Positions 23,534 to 35,662 of a stretch of 64,000 nucleotides of DNA are shown piece after piece. The stretch comes from Flammula alnicola (Eukaryota > Basidiomycota > Agaricomycetes > Agaricales > Strophariaceae): assembly GCA_015499995.1 (NCBI GenBank), contig JADNRV010000120.1, positions 1 through 64,000 of the forward strand, in the 5' to 3' direction. Every line of letters starts with the position of its first letter. Position 1 is the first letter of the stretch. The notes below the pieces were generated by a model that was not told the DNA's origin, searched no databases, and worked only from the letters and a program-made list of their open reading frames with translations. The position numbers and the translations under genes were made by a program.

Positions 23534-24373
23534 CCCATCTGTCGGATCGTTGGACGTTTCTCCTTGTGTTATACCCTTGGGCGTCTGTATAATACTTGTA
23601 TGTATATGTACGATTAGCCCGTAATCGCATCAACTTTATTGAACCGCTGTCCTTTTCTTAGCCATTCGACAGGCTACCAAGATATCTAATCTGTGAACAT
23701 TTGCCAACACTACTCACACCGGTGTAAATTGGACCTCATGCATCGACATCTGTGCAACAGGACAGCTTTCATGTGCATGTCCTCTCTTCGACTGCTCTGT
23801 CGGTCTTGAAAACACCAACCCGTACCAATCCTCAACGGTGCAATGGAGCATACCAGAGGCCGTCCATTAACTGTCCTCGAACCGTAGTCAGTATCGCGTT
23901 ATGCGTGGATGGCTAACAGGAGATTGAGAGCTGCGTGAAGGAAAGGCATGGGGATTTTTCAAACATTTTTCATAATCCTTTGGGTGGCTTTCTGCCCAAT
24001 GTTGTTGGGAAGTTTACCGCTCTTTTTTCCGAAACAGAAATCGTCCGAAGCATTCTTTATTTTTCTAAATGGACAAATAACTATCGGAATGTGGGATGGT
24101 ATTTGCTAGAAACAACTAGAACATGATAGAAACTTGAAAGATTGCCATTGTTTTACTAGTAATGTGTAGATTATTCTAGTTACGAACGCGCCGATCCAGC
24201 GCATCAGCTTCTACCAACTTGCGTTTTCTGTCGAGGTTGACAATATTATACGGTACATTGCAAGTTTATTTTATTGGCATCTACAGTAAGTTCACATTCC
24301 AGCAAGGTAAAAGGATCGCCGGTCGACCTTGAAATCACTCGAAAGCCAGACCCATCCATTCAAGATCCAGTTA
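23534..24373. other. Convergent spacer, no gene seen
   Basis: Between the 3' ends of RTF2 and the FunK1-like gene. Short frames only; AT-rich around 23950-24350. Confidence 0.5.
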
Positions 24374-26371
24374 TTAGGGCGCCACGGGCCAAGTATCAGA
24401 GATCTGGGGAAGATATCTTCGTATAAGAGCTAAGCACTCCTTATAACATTTCTCGTCGAAAGATTTGCTTCTCTCGAGGAAGCGGATGTCATCTTTGGCT
24501 GTCTCAGCGAGCAGTACAGAGCTCCTGGGTTTCCAAGACCTCGCAAGAACGAACCAGTCATTGAGGAGAGGGGCGAAGTGCTGGAGGATCGGAGAGTGCT
24601 CGTCGTACGCCCAACACCGTAAATTTTCGGTAATTGTATACTGCAACCTCACCATGCGACCGAGCGTTGGCGAGTAGGTGGCGTAGAGCAAGCGGTTATA
24701 CCACTCTTCTTCATCGGTCGTTTTCTGGTCCTTGGTTATCTGCAGGACGACGAAAAGCAGGGTCCAAGCAAAGGATTCTAGGTCATCAGCAACAAAGTGC
24801 ACGGAACCTCGATTGGATTCCCTCCATCTGTCAGGAGTCTCGGGAAAAAAACGGCAGTGAGCCCTGCAAGAGGTTACTACACGATCACGAATATACGCAA
24901 GATTTTGAATACTCACCAAACGTTGCCTAAATCCTGTATCGGAAGTACTATGATCGTACTTGAAGGCAAGATCGGCGTCACTGAGCATGCCGACGCGGAA
25001 TGCATTTCCGGTTTGATCACCTTCACTACCGTCTCCGTCACAACTAAATGATAGATGTATGAGGATAGAAACGAAAGGTAACACTGATTCGAAATGCGAT
25101 TGACGTACAGTTCATGTCGCTCTCGCGGCACGGGTCTGGCGAGGAGCATTACATTCCACAATTCACGTCGCGGTGTAACCAACCTTCTTTCCAGATTGCG
25201 TGATGGCCTTTGAACAAGAATTTAATTTCAAAGAAAAATTCGGTTCAATGAGTACCTACGAGAATTGCGTCCATTATGCCTTCAAGGAGTTCCTTCGGAC
25301 CCTTCGCAGCCATTAAAGGCGGACAATCATTCATAAAGGTACGGACGCTGATTTTCTTATCCTCTTCAAGTTGTTCGAACTCTTGTAGTGGCTTTGGCTC
25401 GTCTGGAAAGAAGTACTTCGTGTTCTCATACGAACACCATTTTGCTGGGGGACTTCGAGATGGATACGCAGTTTGCCGATCGCCTTGCCGCCGAACACTT
25501 GACAATCTGTATGCTCCGTTGAAACCAACGAATGTTTGGCAGGGTTCTCTGGCAAACCGTCGACATTAATACAGGCCTCTGGAAGTTGTAGCGCACTGAG
25601 GTTCTCGGAAACGGCCTCGATGTGGGGAATTGTACCGGCGCTGCTCATTCCGTCATCGTGTGTCAGACGAAGAAAGCGATTGTATTGGGATGGGTCTGGA
25701 CGGTTCCTGAATACGTTTGCGAGCATCGCGTAGTAGTAGAACGGTTTCCCAGAGCCTTCGAATTCGAGTTGGTTAGAAAGGATATAGGGTTTTCTAAAGG
25801 TGGCATCGCCCCGACGACAGAGAACGATGCGAATCTGGGATCTCTTCTGCTGTTCCACAGACACGGGCGCTAATAAACGGGCTGTGCTGAACATGCACTG
25901 AGCGTATTTCGCGACGTGAAATAGCACGTCTTTGAGGGGCGCACTGACTTCTCCTTCCCGAGAGATGTAGAGCCATAAAACTCCAGTCAACTTGGCGAGT
26001 ACAGATTCCGGGTTGAGTCGAGGAGCAATCATGAAACCATCGTCTATCATCTTATCGTATACTTGAACAAAAGTGGGAGAACCCGAGAGGCTACCGATGG
26101 TACGAGGGTCTCCGAAAGCTTTGACAATCTCGTTGACCAATGCGACGAGTGGCTCAAGCTCGTAATATTTCGCTTCGCGGCCGAATTTGTCACGATGCTT
26201 TGCGACGAGAGAATATATTTGGGCGGCGAAGTTTAGAAATTGCAATTGGGGTGCGAAGGCGTACGAGATCGATGGGATTTCCATCAAGTTCCCTTGGCGT
26301 TCGTCGAGGGTTTCTGTTTTCAAGTTCAAAGACATGATTTCCTGGGACGAAGATGTGGGATTGATGACCAT
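24374..26371 (-). pseudogene. FunK1-like fungal protein kinase, frameshifted
   Basis: Minus strand, ATG at 26371. The first ~290 codons are open and end near 25480, where the frame shifts to continue with FFPDEPKPLQEF and PPLMAAKGPKELLEGIMDAIL. An intron (donor about 25256) leads to GHHAIWKEGWLHRDVNCGN, the catalytic HRD motif; a one-base loss inside GN breaks the frame. Further on come GMLSDADLAFKYD (DFG position is DAD), an intron, GSLPFF, a shift at a T7 run, and HFVADDLESFAWTLL, typical of FunK1 kinases, ending ...DTWPVAP. About three single-base lesions are needed. FunK1 kinases are expanded in mushrooms and of unknown function. Family assignment of the N-terminal half is less certain. 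Confidence 0.65.
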
Positions 26372-26648
26372 TTTCGAAGTCTAAGCGTGGGTGGTACGTG
26401 TGAGAGTCTGGAGAAGAAGCCGTAGTAGCCAGTGAACTCTAGATCTTAGGCCTTATGGTGGAGGGGTGCAAGAGGTGAGGCGACATGTGGTAGTTCGTTT
26501 GTGCTTTTGCTGTGACCCTACATAATCGATGGAAGTTTGGCCCAGACATGTGGCATTTTGGTGGCATCTTCGATACTGCGTATGCATTTTCGAAAAGGAG
26601 TATGTATGGTGGGAAAGTTGATATAGCCGAATATAACTCCGACGCAAT

Positions 26649-27094
26649 AGAGAGTTTGCGCACAGCCACCGGGTGGCTCCAGAGTCCTTGCGCAAACTGG
26701 TGGCTGCACTACAAACGTAAATAGTAGGAACTCGCAGTAATTCGAGACTGTAAGCTCACACAAGGATCCGACCGTCCTGTTCTCACATGGAAAATTGACA
26801 GTAAATGTATCATACGCGTATGCTGCACGGACAATTTTGATATTATGAAATTCTCAATTTTCCAAATTTGGGAAATATCTTAAGGAAAAAATCATAATTT
26901 TTTTTTCTTTCCGGAAGAATACATGCAATATGACCTTTGCCTCATTTGCAATGCATGAAGTAAAGACTTGTTTTATGTGAAGATATAACGCGTTGTGGGT
27001 GTCTATTCACGAAGTCGAGCCACCGATTTGCGCAAGCTGGAAACGGCCACCAGGTGGCTGACTAAGCCACCTGGTGGCGTTGCGCAAACTCTCT
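26649..27094. mobile_element. TIR element, 446 bp, with AAT target duplication
   Basis: Terminal repeats AGAGAGTTTGCGCA (left) and TGCGCAAACTCTCT (right) are followed on each side by palindromic GCCACC.GGTGGC blocks and a second TTGCGCAA. AAT flanks both ends (26646-26648 and 27095-27097), consistent with a 3 bp target duplication as in Harbinger-like MITEs. No coding sequence. Confidence 0.8.
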
Positions 27095-27470
<376 letters not shown>

Positions 27471-27671
27471 AGGTGTGCACATTTTCGTGGGTGTGTGGAC
27501 ATACCTGTGGATATCCACAATACATGCCAACACTTATACTTATCGAGTTCTAGCTGTGAATAGAGTGATCACGCCTCGCCTTGTTATTGATCTCCATCTG
27601 TACCCATTCCTAGGAAAAGATCAAGGTTTTTTTTCTCTTCATTCCATTCAATTTTTTCATCTCTCGGCGCC

Positions 27672-28334
27672 ATGGACGACGGAAAGGCTCGATGCCCAGT
27701 GTTCTGCACCGCTGATATCCCCACCAGCGTAAGCCAAATGCGACCATTAGTTCATTTTAAAGTGCTAATTTTCTTAATCTTTACTCTATAGACCCTAAAC
27801 CTCCTCTTACATTGCACGGAAGAATATATTTCGGAATTTAATGAGCCAAACGACAATGCAAACGTATCCGACATGATCGTCTTCATCGATAGCAAGGATA
27901 TCACCACCATCACCAAGGGATCTTCTCCCCCTATCACCTCATCGCCTACCGCCTTCCTCGGACACACTCTCCAGCAAGTGCGAGATTGGTTCGACGCAAA
28001 TATCACCCAGCCATGCCCGAATGGATACATGCCGTACTGCTTCCTGGTGCTCGACGGCGAGAGCGCAGAGGATGACAGTTGTATTTTCGTCTGCACGCAA
28101 GATTCTGCTCTGGGAGAAATACACTCGCTGCGCTGTGAATTTGGTGTTGCGATGCAGAATGCCGTGGCATGCGATCAAGGGCAGTCGATCGAGGAGGGCT
28201 CGATGGGGAGCTTCATGAGAAGCGGGGTGACCATGACGAAGGAAAATTTGAAGCTGGTGCAGGATGGAGGGTTGTATATCGAAGATGGAGAGGTCAAGCT
28301 TGATCAGGGATGGAGAGACTTCAGAAACTGGTAA
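27672..28334 (+). CDS. Hypothetical protein, 199 residues
   Basis: CDS join(27672..27728, 27792..28334); intron 27729..27791 has consensus GTAAGC and CTATAG ends and keeps phase. No signal peptide or membrane segment. The body has alternating beta/alpha character (MIVFIDSKD, LQQVRDWFDANI, YCFLVLDGES, CIFVCTQD) and an acidic C-terminus ending WRDFRNW. I do not recognise it with confidence; the layout resembles small fungal proteins of the DUF6924 kind, which is a guess. The open exon of 181 codons with fungal codon bias supports a real gene. Confidence 0.55.
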
Positions 28335-28892
28335 TTGAGCGAACTTGTGTCGTGCTACAATTTTCGGCGATCCTGTAAGTAAGTTCAATAGGTATTAGAA
28401 AAATTTCCGTCCAAGGAGAGGAGAAAGAAAGCGATAAAAAAGAAGAGAAAGACGACATATAAACCCCTTCTCCGTCCCCTCATCCTCCGTCTTAACGCTC
28501 TCGAATCGACTCCTAGTAGTTATCAACGCTCTCACTTTGCCGAAGAGTTAGAATAACCCAATAACCCAACGTGATTATCCCGTCCCCATCTCCTCCCAAC
28601 CCTCTTCAGGAGACCTAACGAATTCCTTCACGCCTTCATTCAACCTCTCAACCACGTTCATGTCTAGCGTATCATGCAAGAATCCTTCACTCTCGACCAA
28701 TCAGAACCTCTGGATCTCCTGGCTCAAAACTTCTCCTCTTTTCTGTTGCTCTCGTCCTCCCAAGCTTGTGGTCCTATGATGATGGGGTCCCTCGACTGTT
28801 TCAGATCCGTCGTGCGGCAATGATACTACTAGATAGTAGAGCCGGCAGCGAGTAAGTAACGTCATGGCGCGAGGACGACTAAAAGTCTTTGG
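28335..28892. other. Intergenic, no gene seen
   Basis: Starts with the 3' flank of the preceding gene; purine-rich then pyrimidine-rich tracts around 28410-28640 look like a promoter for the next gene. An ATG at 28863 begins a 24-codon frame that could be an upstream ORF. Confidence 0.4.
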
Positions 28893-29381
28893 ATGCCGGA
28901 GATGCCGCAAATTGACGGACAGGTTCCGCGCACTGTGACTTTGAAACTCATAAGACTTCCGGTAAGACATCAAATTCCCCTTGTCTCCTACTCAAACAAT
29001 GGGTGGCTTCCCGTCGTCTTTATCGGCTACGAGCTAGAAAACGGTGCTTTGGACACCTTCCAGTCCCAGAATACTCCTGACTCTATCAAAGCTCTGCTGC
29101 ACGACATCGAGTCCGAAATGCATAACCCCGCCAGTGTTGTGCGCTATCACGATAGCGATAATAGCACGCACAAATTTATCTGCTGCTTTGCAGACCTGCG
29201 CGAGCGCGCTTACACCTCAAAGGAACTTGATGCCATTCCTATCCCTGCTGAATTTGCTCGCGTGCCGGAGCGGGTGAAAACGCGCGGCGAGATTCGAAGG
29301 GTCTTTGCTCCGAACGCGATGGTGATTTCTTATGGCAGAGATGGTAAAACGCGCGTCGACGCCGACGTTGTCATAGGGTAA
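28893..29381 (+). CDS. Hypothetical protein, ~162 residues
   Basis: Single open frame from ATG 28893 to a stop at 29379-29381, with fungal-like third-base bias. A donor-like gtaagt overlaps the stop (GTCATAGG|GTAAGT), so the true gene may splice on and the C-terminus shown may be wrong; another donor-like GTAAGA lies at ~28962. Content: acidic middle, CCFADLRERAY, then Arg-rich RGEIRRVFAPNAM. No recognised domain. It follows the 199-residue gene on the same strand and has a similar beta/alpha feel, but I see no clear homology between them. Confidence 0.4.
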   Translation: MPEMPQIDGQVPRTVTLKLIRLPVRHQIPLVSYSNNGWLPVVFIGYELENGALDTFQSQNTPDSIKALLHDIESEMHNPASVVRYHDSDNSTHKFICCFADLRERAYTSKELDAIPIPAEFARVPERVKTRGEIRRVFAPNAMVISYGRDGKTRVDADVVIG

Positions 29382-30516
29382 GTCTGTGTGTCTTTGGGAT
29401 GCCAGCGCAGACGCGAATTCCGCTCTGTATAACCTTCGCTCATCTGTTCTCCCCGAAAGTCTTGCATCCAGCGATTTGGGCGATGCGTAACGATTCGATA
29501 TTTTGTCCGCCTTGGGAATGGTTTAAATGTATAAATTGTACAACAGATTAGTGGAGATATTATCAGGAGTATGCATCAGTAGGCCGAGTCTGGGATAAGT
29601 TGCGTAGTTCGGCGATATTATTATTTCATCGCGAATCCACCAGTCCTCAGCACATTGCCCACGTATCCATCAGCCCTAGGCTCGAGATTGTCTACGATTT
29701 TAATGAAACACTGATGAAGCAGTTTTCATTTGGGCAGATGAACGATGGCGGCAGCGTTGAACGATCAACGTACGTTGAATGGCGAAAGGACCCCGTCGCA
29801 AACAGGTTAAGTCGATTCTGTATCACTCCAGGTCTCTTCAATTGAATGAATGATATTAATCTTTGATAAAGGACACAACTTAAAATCCCTTTCAGGCTAT
29901 GCCCGCCTCCAGCGCCGTAATCCTTCAGATGGTAAAGTAGCACCGTCCCACACTTACCAATTGCAACGTACTTGTTGCGTGCCGAGAAGGCAGTGGCGTG
30001 TCGGAGTGGCGTACTCGATATGGGCCAGTTCAAAGGCTGCGAGGGACGGCAGGTGGACCTGTGAAAGTAAATAGGTGAATGACCGAGTTAGAAGGTATTA
30101 CGAGGAACATGGCATGCGTACCAAACGCATCGAGTGTTTCTTGTCCTTGCTGGCCATCACAACTTGTACAGTTTCCTCGTTATGGACGCAATTACGCAGA
30201 ATATTGTTCGGGGTTGCTCTTTCAAAGTTTAGTGGTCCATTTGCTGCCATGTATTACAGACGCCCTTGACGGTGACACCAATGAGCTGAAGCTATCTTCG
30301 TAAAGCCGCTCAAAAATTATTTGGGCATCTTGCGGATTATATTAATATGATCGTGACATGGCTTTCGAGCGGCTGCTCCCTGGAGTTAGACTCGAACCCA
30401 GTCTACTTGGGGACGAATATCTACGGCTCTGTGTAGATTAGTAAAAATTGATGACAAGTGTTTTTTCCCAACTCGATTGAGACTGTGTGATCGCCGGATA
30501 TTCTACCAAGTAGACT
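29382..30516. other. No gene I can support
   Basis: Several short frames on both strands, none with a motif or a consistent splice pattern. May contain further exons of the preceding gene. Confidence 0.35.
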
Positions 30517-31014
30517 GGTACGGATTTACCGTAACCGAGTACATGAGTTTTTCAAACCCCGAACAACGACCGAAAGCGGAAATTCGAGCTTCACGTGCTC
30601 AAACGCGTCGGGCGCGTCATTGTTTGCTGTAATCTTATCAGCACCACTATGGCATTCTCGACGCTGTTCAAGAGGTCGCGCAACGACGAAAACGCGAATA
30701 CACCTGCGCGTACACCATCAACATCTCGAGACCCGTTTCGCACCCCACTAGCGCCGCGACAGCCATCACAAGATAACTTTACCACACCTTACAAAATCCT
30801 ACTTTCACTGCGAATTGGGCTCATTCTTTTGCAAAACCACTTAGAAATAACTTATTCATCATATTATAGGTGTTTCTACTGAGGGCCTAATGTATAATTC
30901 TCCAAACGAAGGGAGTGCTATCGAGGCGGGGGCTGCATATAGGGGGAATTTCCGCTTTCGGTCGTTAGTCGGGGTTTGAAAAACTCGTGTACTCGGTTAC
31001 GGTAAATCCGTACC
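30517..31014. mobile_element. TIR element, 498 bp, carrying a gene-like ORF start
   Basis: Ends are ~72 bp inverted repeats beginning GGTACGGATTTACCGTAACC and continuing GAGTAC.ACGAGTTTTTCAA, ACCCCG and ACGACCGAAAGCGGAAATT, with few mismatches. AGAC flanks both ends (30512-30515 and 31015-31018), a possible short target duplication. Inside, ATG 30649 opens a ~50-codon frame beginning MAFSTLFKRSRND and rich in Thr/Pro/Arg, unlike the AT-rich surroundings. Confidence 0.8.
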
Positions 31015-31899
31015 AGACGTCTTGGTAAAGATTCCTCCTGTAGGCAGTGCCGAAATGGGTTGGCACAGCCACAATCTTCCCAAGCGTCTGGGTCGAGACT
31101 ACCCTGGAGTTGACCTGCAGGCTGCAGCATAAGTACCTCACTCCCCAATGCGTTCCAATTGCAATTTTCAATTCTGGTACATATCTATGCCGTTGGAAGG
31201 CAATTTGCGACCAATCAATCATCAATTTCAGCGCTCGTCCGATGCTCCAATCAAACCTGGGTAATATGATTGTAGTAAGCTTCAACTTTTTTACCTCGTC
31301 TGTCTAGAGCCTTGGATACCCCAACGCGGTGCCAGCAGAACGCGAGTTGCCGTTAGTTCTGTATGCTCTTCCCAAACCCTCCTTTCAGTCAAGGATGCCT
31401 GGTACGATCCTTTTCAAGTTAGATCCGGAATTAGAATGGGACGGAGATAAAATTTGAGATTTGAGCTGATGCAAGATACCGGAGTGGCTGTGCCTTTCTG
31501 GTCCAATGACAAAAAACCGGACTGTTTCAGGTACAGCAAGCCGCACGCGGCACAGGGTCAAAACCGGTCAAAGCTCGTCTCCATCGACGACGACGACGAC
31601 AAGAGAGGTCCACGCACCTTTCTACTCTTGACTTGCACCTATTTTCTCGGGCTGGCCTCGAGACTCGCAGCATCCAGCCTACCTTTTCTCAGAGTCATAT
31701 TGATTACTTGGGTGGCCCTTCTTCCCCCTTTTGTCTCGCCTCGTTGCAGCCATCACATCAAAAGTCACAAAACAAGAGTGACTCTGCCTGAGATTCTTGC
31801 TTTGAACCTCCATCTCCCTTGACGAACCCAGTTCTCGTCCACCTTCTCTCCTTCTCTTCTCCCCTTTCTCTCTGGGTTCTCCTTTCGCGGCAGTCTGGC
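31015..31899. other. Promoter and leader of the PH-CRIB gene; otherwise no gene
   Basis: The last ~150 bp before 31900 is strongly pyrimidine-rich (CTCCTTCTCTTCTCCCCTTTC), a common fungal promoter/leader feature. No other feature recognised. Confidence 0.45.
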
Positions 31900-33355
31900 A
31901 TGGATTACAAGCATAAATCAACGCTCTCGTCGTACAAGGAGACCAAAATGCCATCCAAATCTCTTTCACATCTCATTCGAAGTGGCACGGTCAATATGAG
32001 GGAACACAGCACCTTTGGGGGCGCGTCATGGAAGCCCAAGCAGCTCGAGCTCGACAGCGAGGCCCTTACCATCGTCAACGTGAGCCTTATCCGCTTGTTT
32101 GTTTGTCTTCCGGTGTCTCACGCAAAACGTCTCAAATACGCAGCCTTCGTCCAAGAAACGCACCCGAATAGCATTGCGCGATATTGCTGAACTAGAACGC
32201 ACAGATCTCACGGACCATTCGCTTGGTCTCAAGGCAAAAGAAAAACGATACAATTTTTCATTTGCATCTGATCCGGAACTCTACGACTGGCAAGATGATA
32301 TCTACCAACGGTGCCCACTGGGGAACTACAGCGCGCCCTTTGACTTCACGCACAAATCGCACATTGGGGCCGACAACGTTACTGGCAACTTCGGGGTACG
32401 TTCATGCTTTCGTGCCACATTCTCACTCCTATATCTCATATGGTTCTTTTTCCCATCTACGTATCGTGCAGGACACGAATATTTTGCCTATCTATGCTGA
32501 GATTATCGGAGGACAACCGCCAGTCGCAAAGTCGACGTCTTCGATTATCGTTTCTCCGCGCTCGCGGCCACCCTCTGGCGCCCCACTCGCGTCGTTGGGA
32601 AAGCCGTCATCTTCGTCTTCCCCGAATTCAGTGGTGCTAGAAGGCCAATACGTCGTCAAGCAAACTGGGGTCTTTTCGAGCTGGCTTTCGAGGCAACGGT
32701 GGCTTACTCTGACCCCACAGGCCCTCGTCATTCATAGTCGAAACACGAAGGTGTGTAGTCACGTTTTACCTCGCTCTTTCGTTCATGCACTTACTTACGA
32801 GTTGCCTCCGATCTATTCTTGACACCAATCAATCAATCAATCCATCTATTCGTATTTGTCTCACTCCACTAGGCCTCGGCAGCGTCTAAAAACATCCCAC
32901 TCCCCGCTCTCACTCGGATCGAACCCGACATGAAACGACCGAACTGTCTTCTTGTCGAGTTCACCACCCGCCCGAGCTCGTCTTCGTCATCAGTACCACC
33001 ACCGACGGACGTCCTGTGGATTTTCTTCAATAAGAACACAGACCTGTACTCGTGGCGCGATGCGCTATACCTTCGCAGCGCACTATCCTCGCCCATCGGG
33101 AACCCGACGAACTTTGTGCACCATGTGCATGTCGGGTTTGACCCTGTGACGGGGGCGTTCACGGTATGTCTATTATTTGTGTGTTGTCTGCGTGCCTTTC
33201 GCTGATTGTTTATCTGTTGCTACTGTTCCTTGTAGGGCTTGCCAACTGACTGGCAAGCAATCGTGAACCCCGGGTCTACACCGTCGGGCGACAAGAAAGC
33301 CCGCCGCCAGTCAAGGCGCAAGTCTGCGCCCCTGGTCGCCCCAATCTCTGCTTAA
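31900..33355 (+). CDS. Tandem PH-CRIB (Rho/Cdc42-binding) protein without a kinase domain
   Basis: CDS join(31900..32079, 32144..32395, 32472..32750, 32873..33163, 33236..33355), 373 residues; every intron is phase 0. Module A (residues ~43-144) is PH-like (WKPKQLELDSEALTIVN, RIALRDIAELERTDL, FSFASDPELYDWQDDIYQR) followed directly by a CRIB-like segment APFDFTHKSHIGADNVTGNF. Module B (~185-345) repeats this: WLSRQRWLTLTPQALVIH, LWIFFNKNTDLYSWRDAL, then a canonical CRIB NPTNFVHHVHVGFDPVTGAF plus GLPTDW. The layout matches the N-terminus of Cla4/PAK kinases, but the protein ends in a short basic tail with no kinase. CRIB motifs bind GTP-loaded Cdc42/Rac at membranes; PH domains bind phosphoinositides. 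A scaffold or competitor role in polarity is inference. Confidence 0.85.
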
Positions 33356-34782
33356 TTGAACTCGGCCACCATATCCGCAGGCCGGATGCTGGCAGCGAGA
33401 CGGGGGCAGCGCTGTCGTGCCAACCAATACTATTATCTTCATCATGAATAGTATCACGGTGGCACTGGTATTTGGAAATCCCTTGTATATCTCCTGGTTT
33501 CTTTGATTTTCGTCTGCCTCGACCACGACTTCTCTTGGGTTTCGGGCTTCCTTGAGGAAATCTCGTCGGCCACGTCTTTCCCACTGCACACAAGATGGCT
33601 TTTGTCTTGGATATATATGACTTGGCACACGATTTTATGAAGGATTTTTTTCATCTTCATTTCTCTAGTGTTTTCTCGGCTTGTACTCTGTGTCTGTTGT
33701 TCTATGTCAATCTTATGTGTCTGGTTCACGACTTGAAATTTATTTACGAGTACGAGTACCGATGTGCTACTACGAGTCTGTTTTGCCCTTTCTTTTCTCT
33801 CTTCGCTCTCGAGCTTTGTTCTCTCTTTTTTTTGTTCTTTGTTCTTAATCACATACATATTCCCATATCCCGCCGCAAACACGCTCCACACCCCTCATTC
33901 CATCCCTCCATATTCCTCATTCCATACGCACATTCGGACTCGACGTACTTATAGCGTTTTCTCGTTCCCTCTCCTCTCCCTGGCACCCTCTCCCATGTTG
34001 TCCATCATCCGTTACCCGTATTATTGTACTGTACTTCGTAGTGTAAGTCGTGTATGTATGCCCCCCTGGTTTTGCCTGTCGATCGCTAGCCCTACTCGCA
34101 TCCTAAAGCTATCTGCTATCTATCCATCTATCGCCTCTCCCTACCCACCCACCTATGCATCAGTCCGTCCGTCGACGAATCAGTCCGGCCTTCCACGGAC
34201 TGCCTAAATCTATATTCCCTACATACCTCCTTTTAATCTTTGTTTTCGTTTTCGTTTCTCCGTCGGCCAGCCCCGAATCCCTTATACGTACTTAACGTAC
34301 GCTGGAGTGTTTTGAATAAATGAATTGTAGTACTGGTGGTTCATAAGGCAAGTAAAATCATGAGACTGCCTTTACAGCCAAATGGGCATGAGTGAACAAT
34401 AAAGTAAACCACGGCCAATTGTTGTTACGAAGTGTCAGTTGCAGGGTCTCTTGTGAACGTTAACCACGATGAGCGTTGAACGTTGAGTCTAGTCTTGGCT
34501 TCTCCGTGGATATCCTTCAGCTCCAAAAACCTCCTGGCGCCCTGGGCCCTGGCAGTCACCGCCATATCTACTATCTGGTGCCCAGCTAGGATTTCCACGA
34601 ATCCAGGCTTCAGAAAAAGTTCGCTCGCACCTTCGAGCTTCCGGAAGATCTCAGGCTCTCTCCACTAGCGAAACAATAAGAAAGATGCTGTCGATTATCT
34701 ACTTCTACTTCTGCTGCGGCCGCTACTGGGTCTGATACCCACAACCTGCGGGCCGTTACTACAACTGAGGAGGAGACTGCTT
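33356..34782. other. 3' flank and intergenic DNA, no gene seen
   Basis: Contains a long pyrimidine-rich, low-complexity stretch (about 33600-34280) that probably includes the 3' UTR of the PH-CRIB gene. Frames here are composition artefacts. Confidence 0.45.
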
Positions 34783-35540
34783 ATGGGAAACTTGAACCGA
34801 CACGACGCTGGAGGCTGGCAGAAATTCGCTTGCTGTATGTGTCCGAATCTTTATTGTCTCGAGTCGACCTGGCGGCCTGCAGCTCCGTTCCCCATCGGCT
34901 TGGAGGATTTGGGATTGTTCATTCGGAGTGGAGACCTGGAATGTCATTTGGGCGTGCTTATTGTCTTTAGGGATTGTCAGGGGTAACCCTGGGGTATTTT
35001 TGCTATACCCTTACCCTTACCCACCAAAACCCTGACCCTCCACCAGGGGTAAGGGTTTTGGGGGGTATGGGTAAGGGTTTCTGAAAACCCAGGGGTATTT
35101 AATATTTTGGGGGCTATACCTGTTAAAATTGAGCGGAAACTGTTTTAAAATTTGTTTATTAATTAATGACATTAAATTAATCATTTTATAATGCTCTGTA
35201 TAGTGTTCTCTTGGATCATAAGCTAAATTTGGGCACAAAATCAAGTAAAAAGACATAAAATAATTTTTTTCAGACATCTTTGGTATGCAAAAAGATCAAA
35301 AAATTTCTCTTGTCAATACCCCTGACCCCTGCTGGGGGTAGGGGTTTTCCAAGGGTACAGAAATCTCAACCCTTACCCTTACCCCAGCATACCCTACCCA
35401 AAACCCCTGCGGGTTTTCAAACCCCTGACAATCACTAATTGTCTTTCGGTTTTTTTCCCTCAATGTGTCTGGACCGTACAACGCCAACTACTTGCACATC
35501 CAGCGCTAAGATGGTTCTGCGTTTATCGTACGAGGTATCT
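34783..35540 (+). repeat. Duplicated segment X, copy 1 (interrupted by a MITE)
   Basis: Apart from the inserted MITE at 34968-35437, this segment matches the reverse complement of 40015-40330. Shared blocks include CTTGCTGTATGTGT, TTTATTGTCTCGAGTCGACC, GGCTTGGAGGATTTGGGATT, CCTCAATGTGTCT and CCGTACAACGCCAACTACTT. The copies differ by roughly 10-15%. It may derive from an exon of an unknown gene. Confidence 0.75.
34968..35437. mobile_element. hAT-type MITE, 470 bp, with 8 bp target duplication
   Basis: ATTGTCTT occurs on both sides (34960-34967 and 35438-35445), an exact 8 bp duplication as made by hAT transposases. The termini are TAGGGATTGTCAGGGGT and, inverted, TAGTGATTGTCAGGGGT. Subterminal regions are full of ACCC/TACCC words in both orientations. 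No coding capacity. The paralogous segment at 40015-40330 lacks the insert and supports the boundary. Confidence 0.92.
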
Positions 35541-35662
35541 CGTAGGCGTACATATCCATACTTCCTTTACCGAGCCTTGGAGTACAAATTACTACTTTCC
35601 TGTTTCTCTGAGGCTATCAGACCAGATCTAATATTATTGCTGTTTTCATAAATCCTGGCGAA

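Noticed and set aside
33600..34207. Plus-strand frames of 119-147 codons rich in Leu/Phe/Ser
   Set aside because: They come from a pyrimidine-rich low-complexity 3' flank, overlap each other and show no motif.
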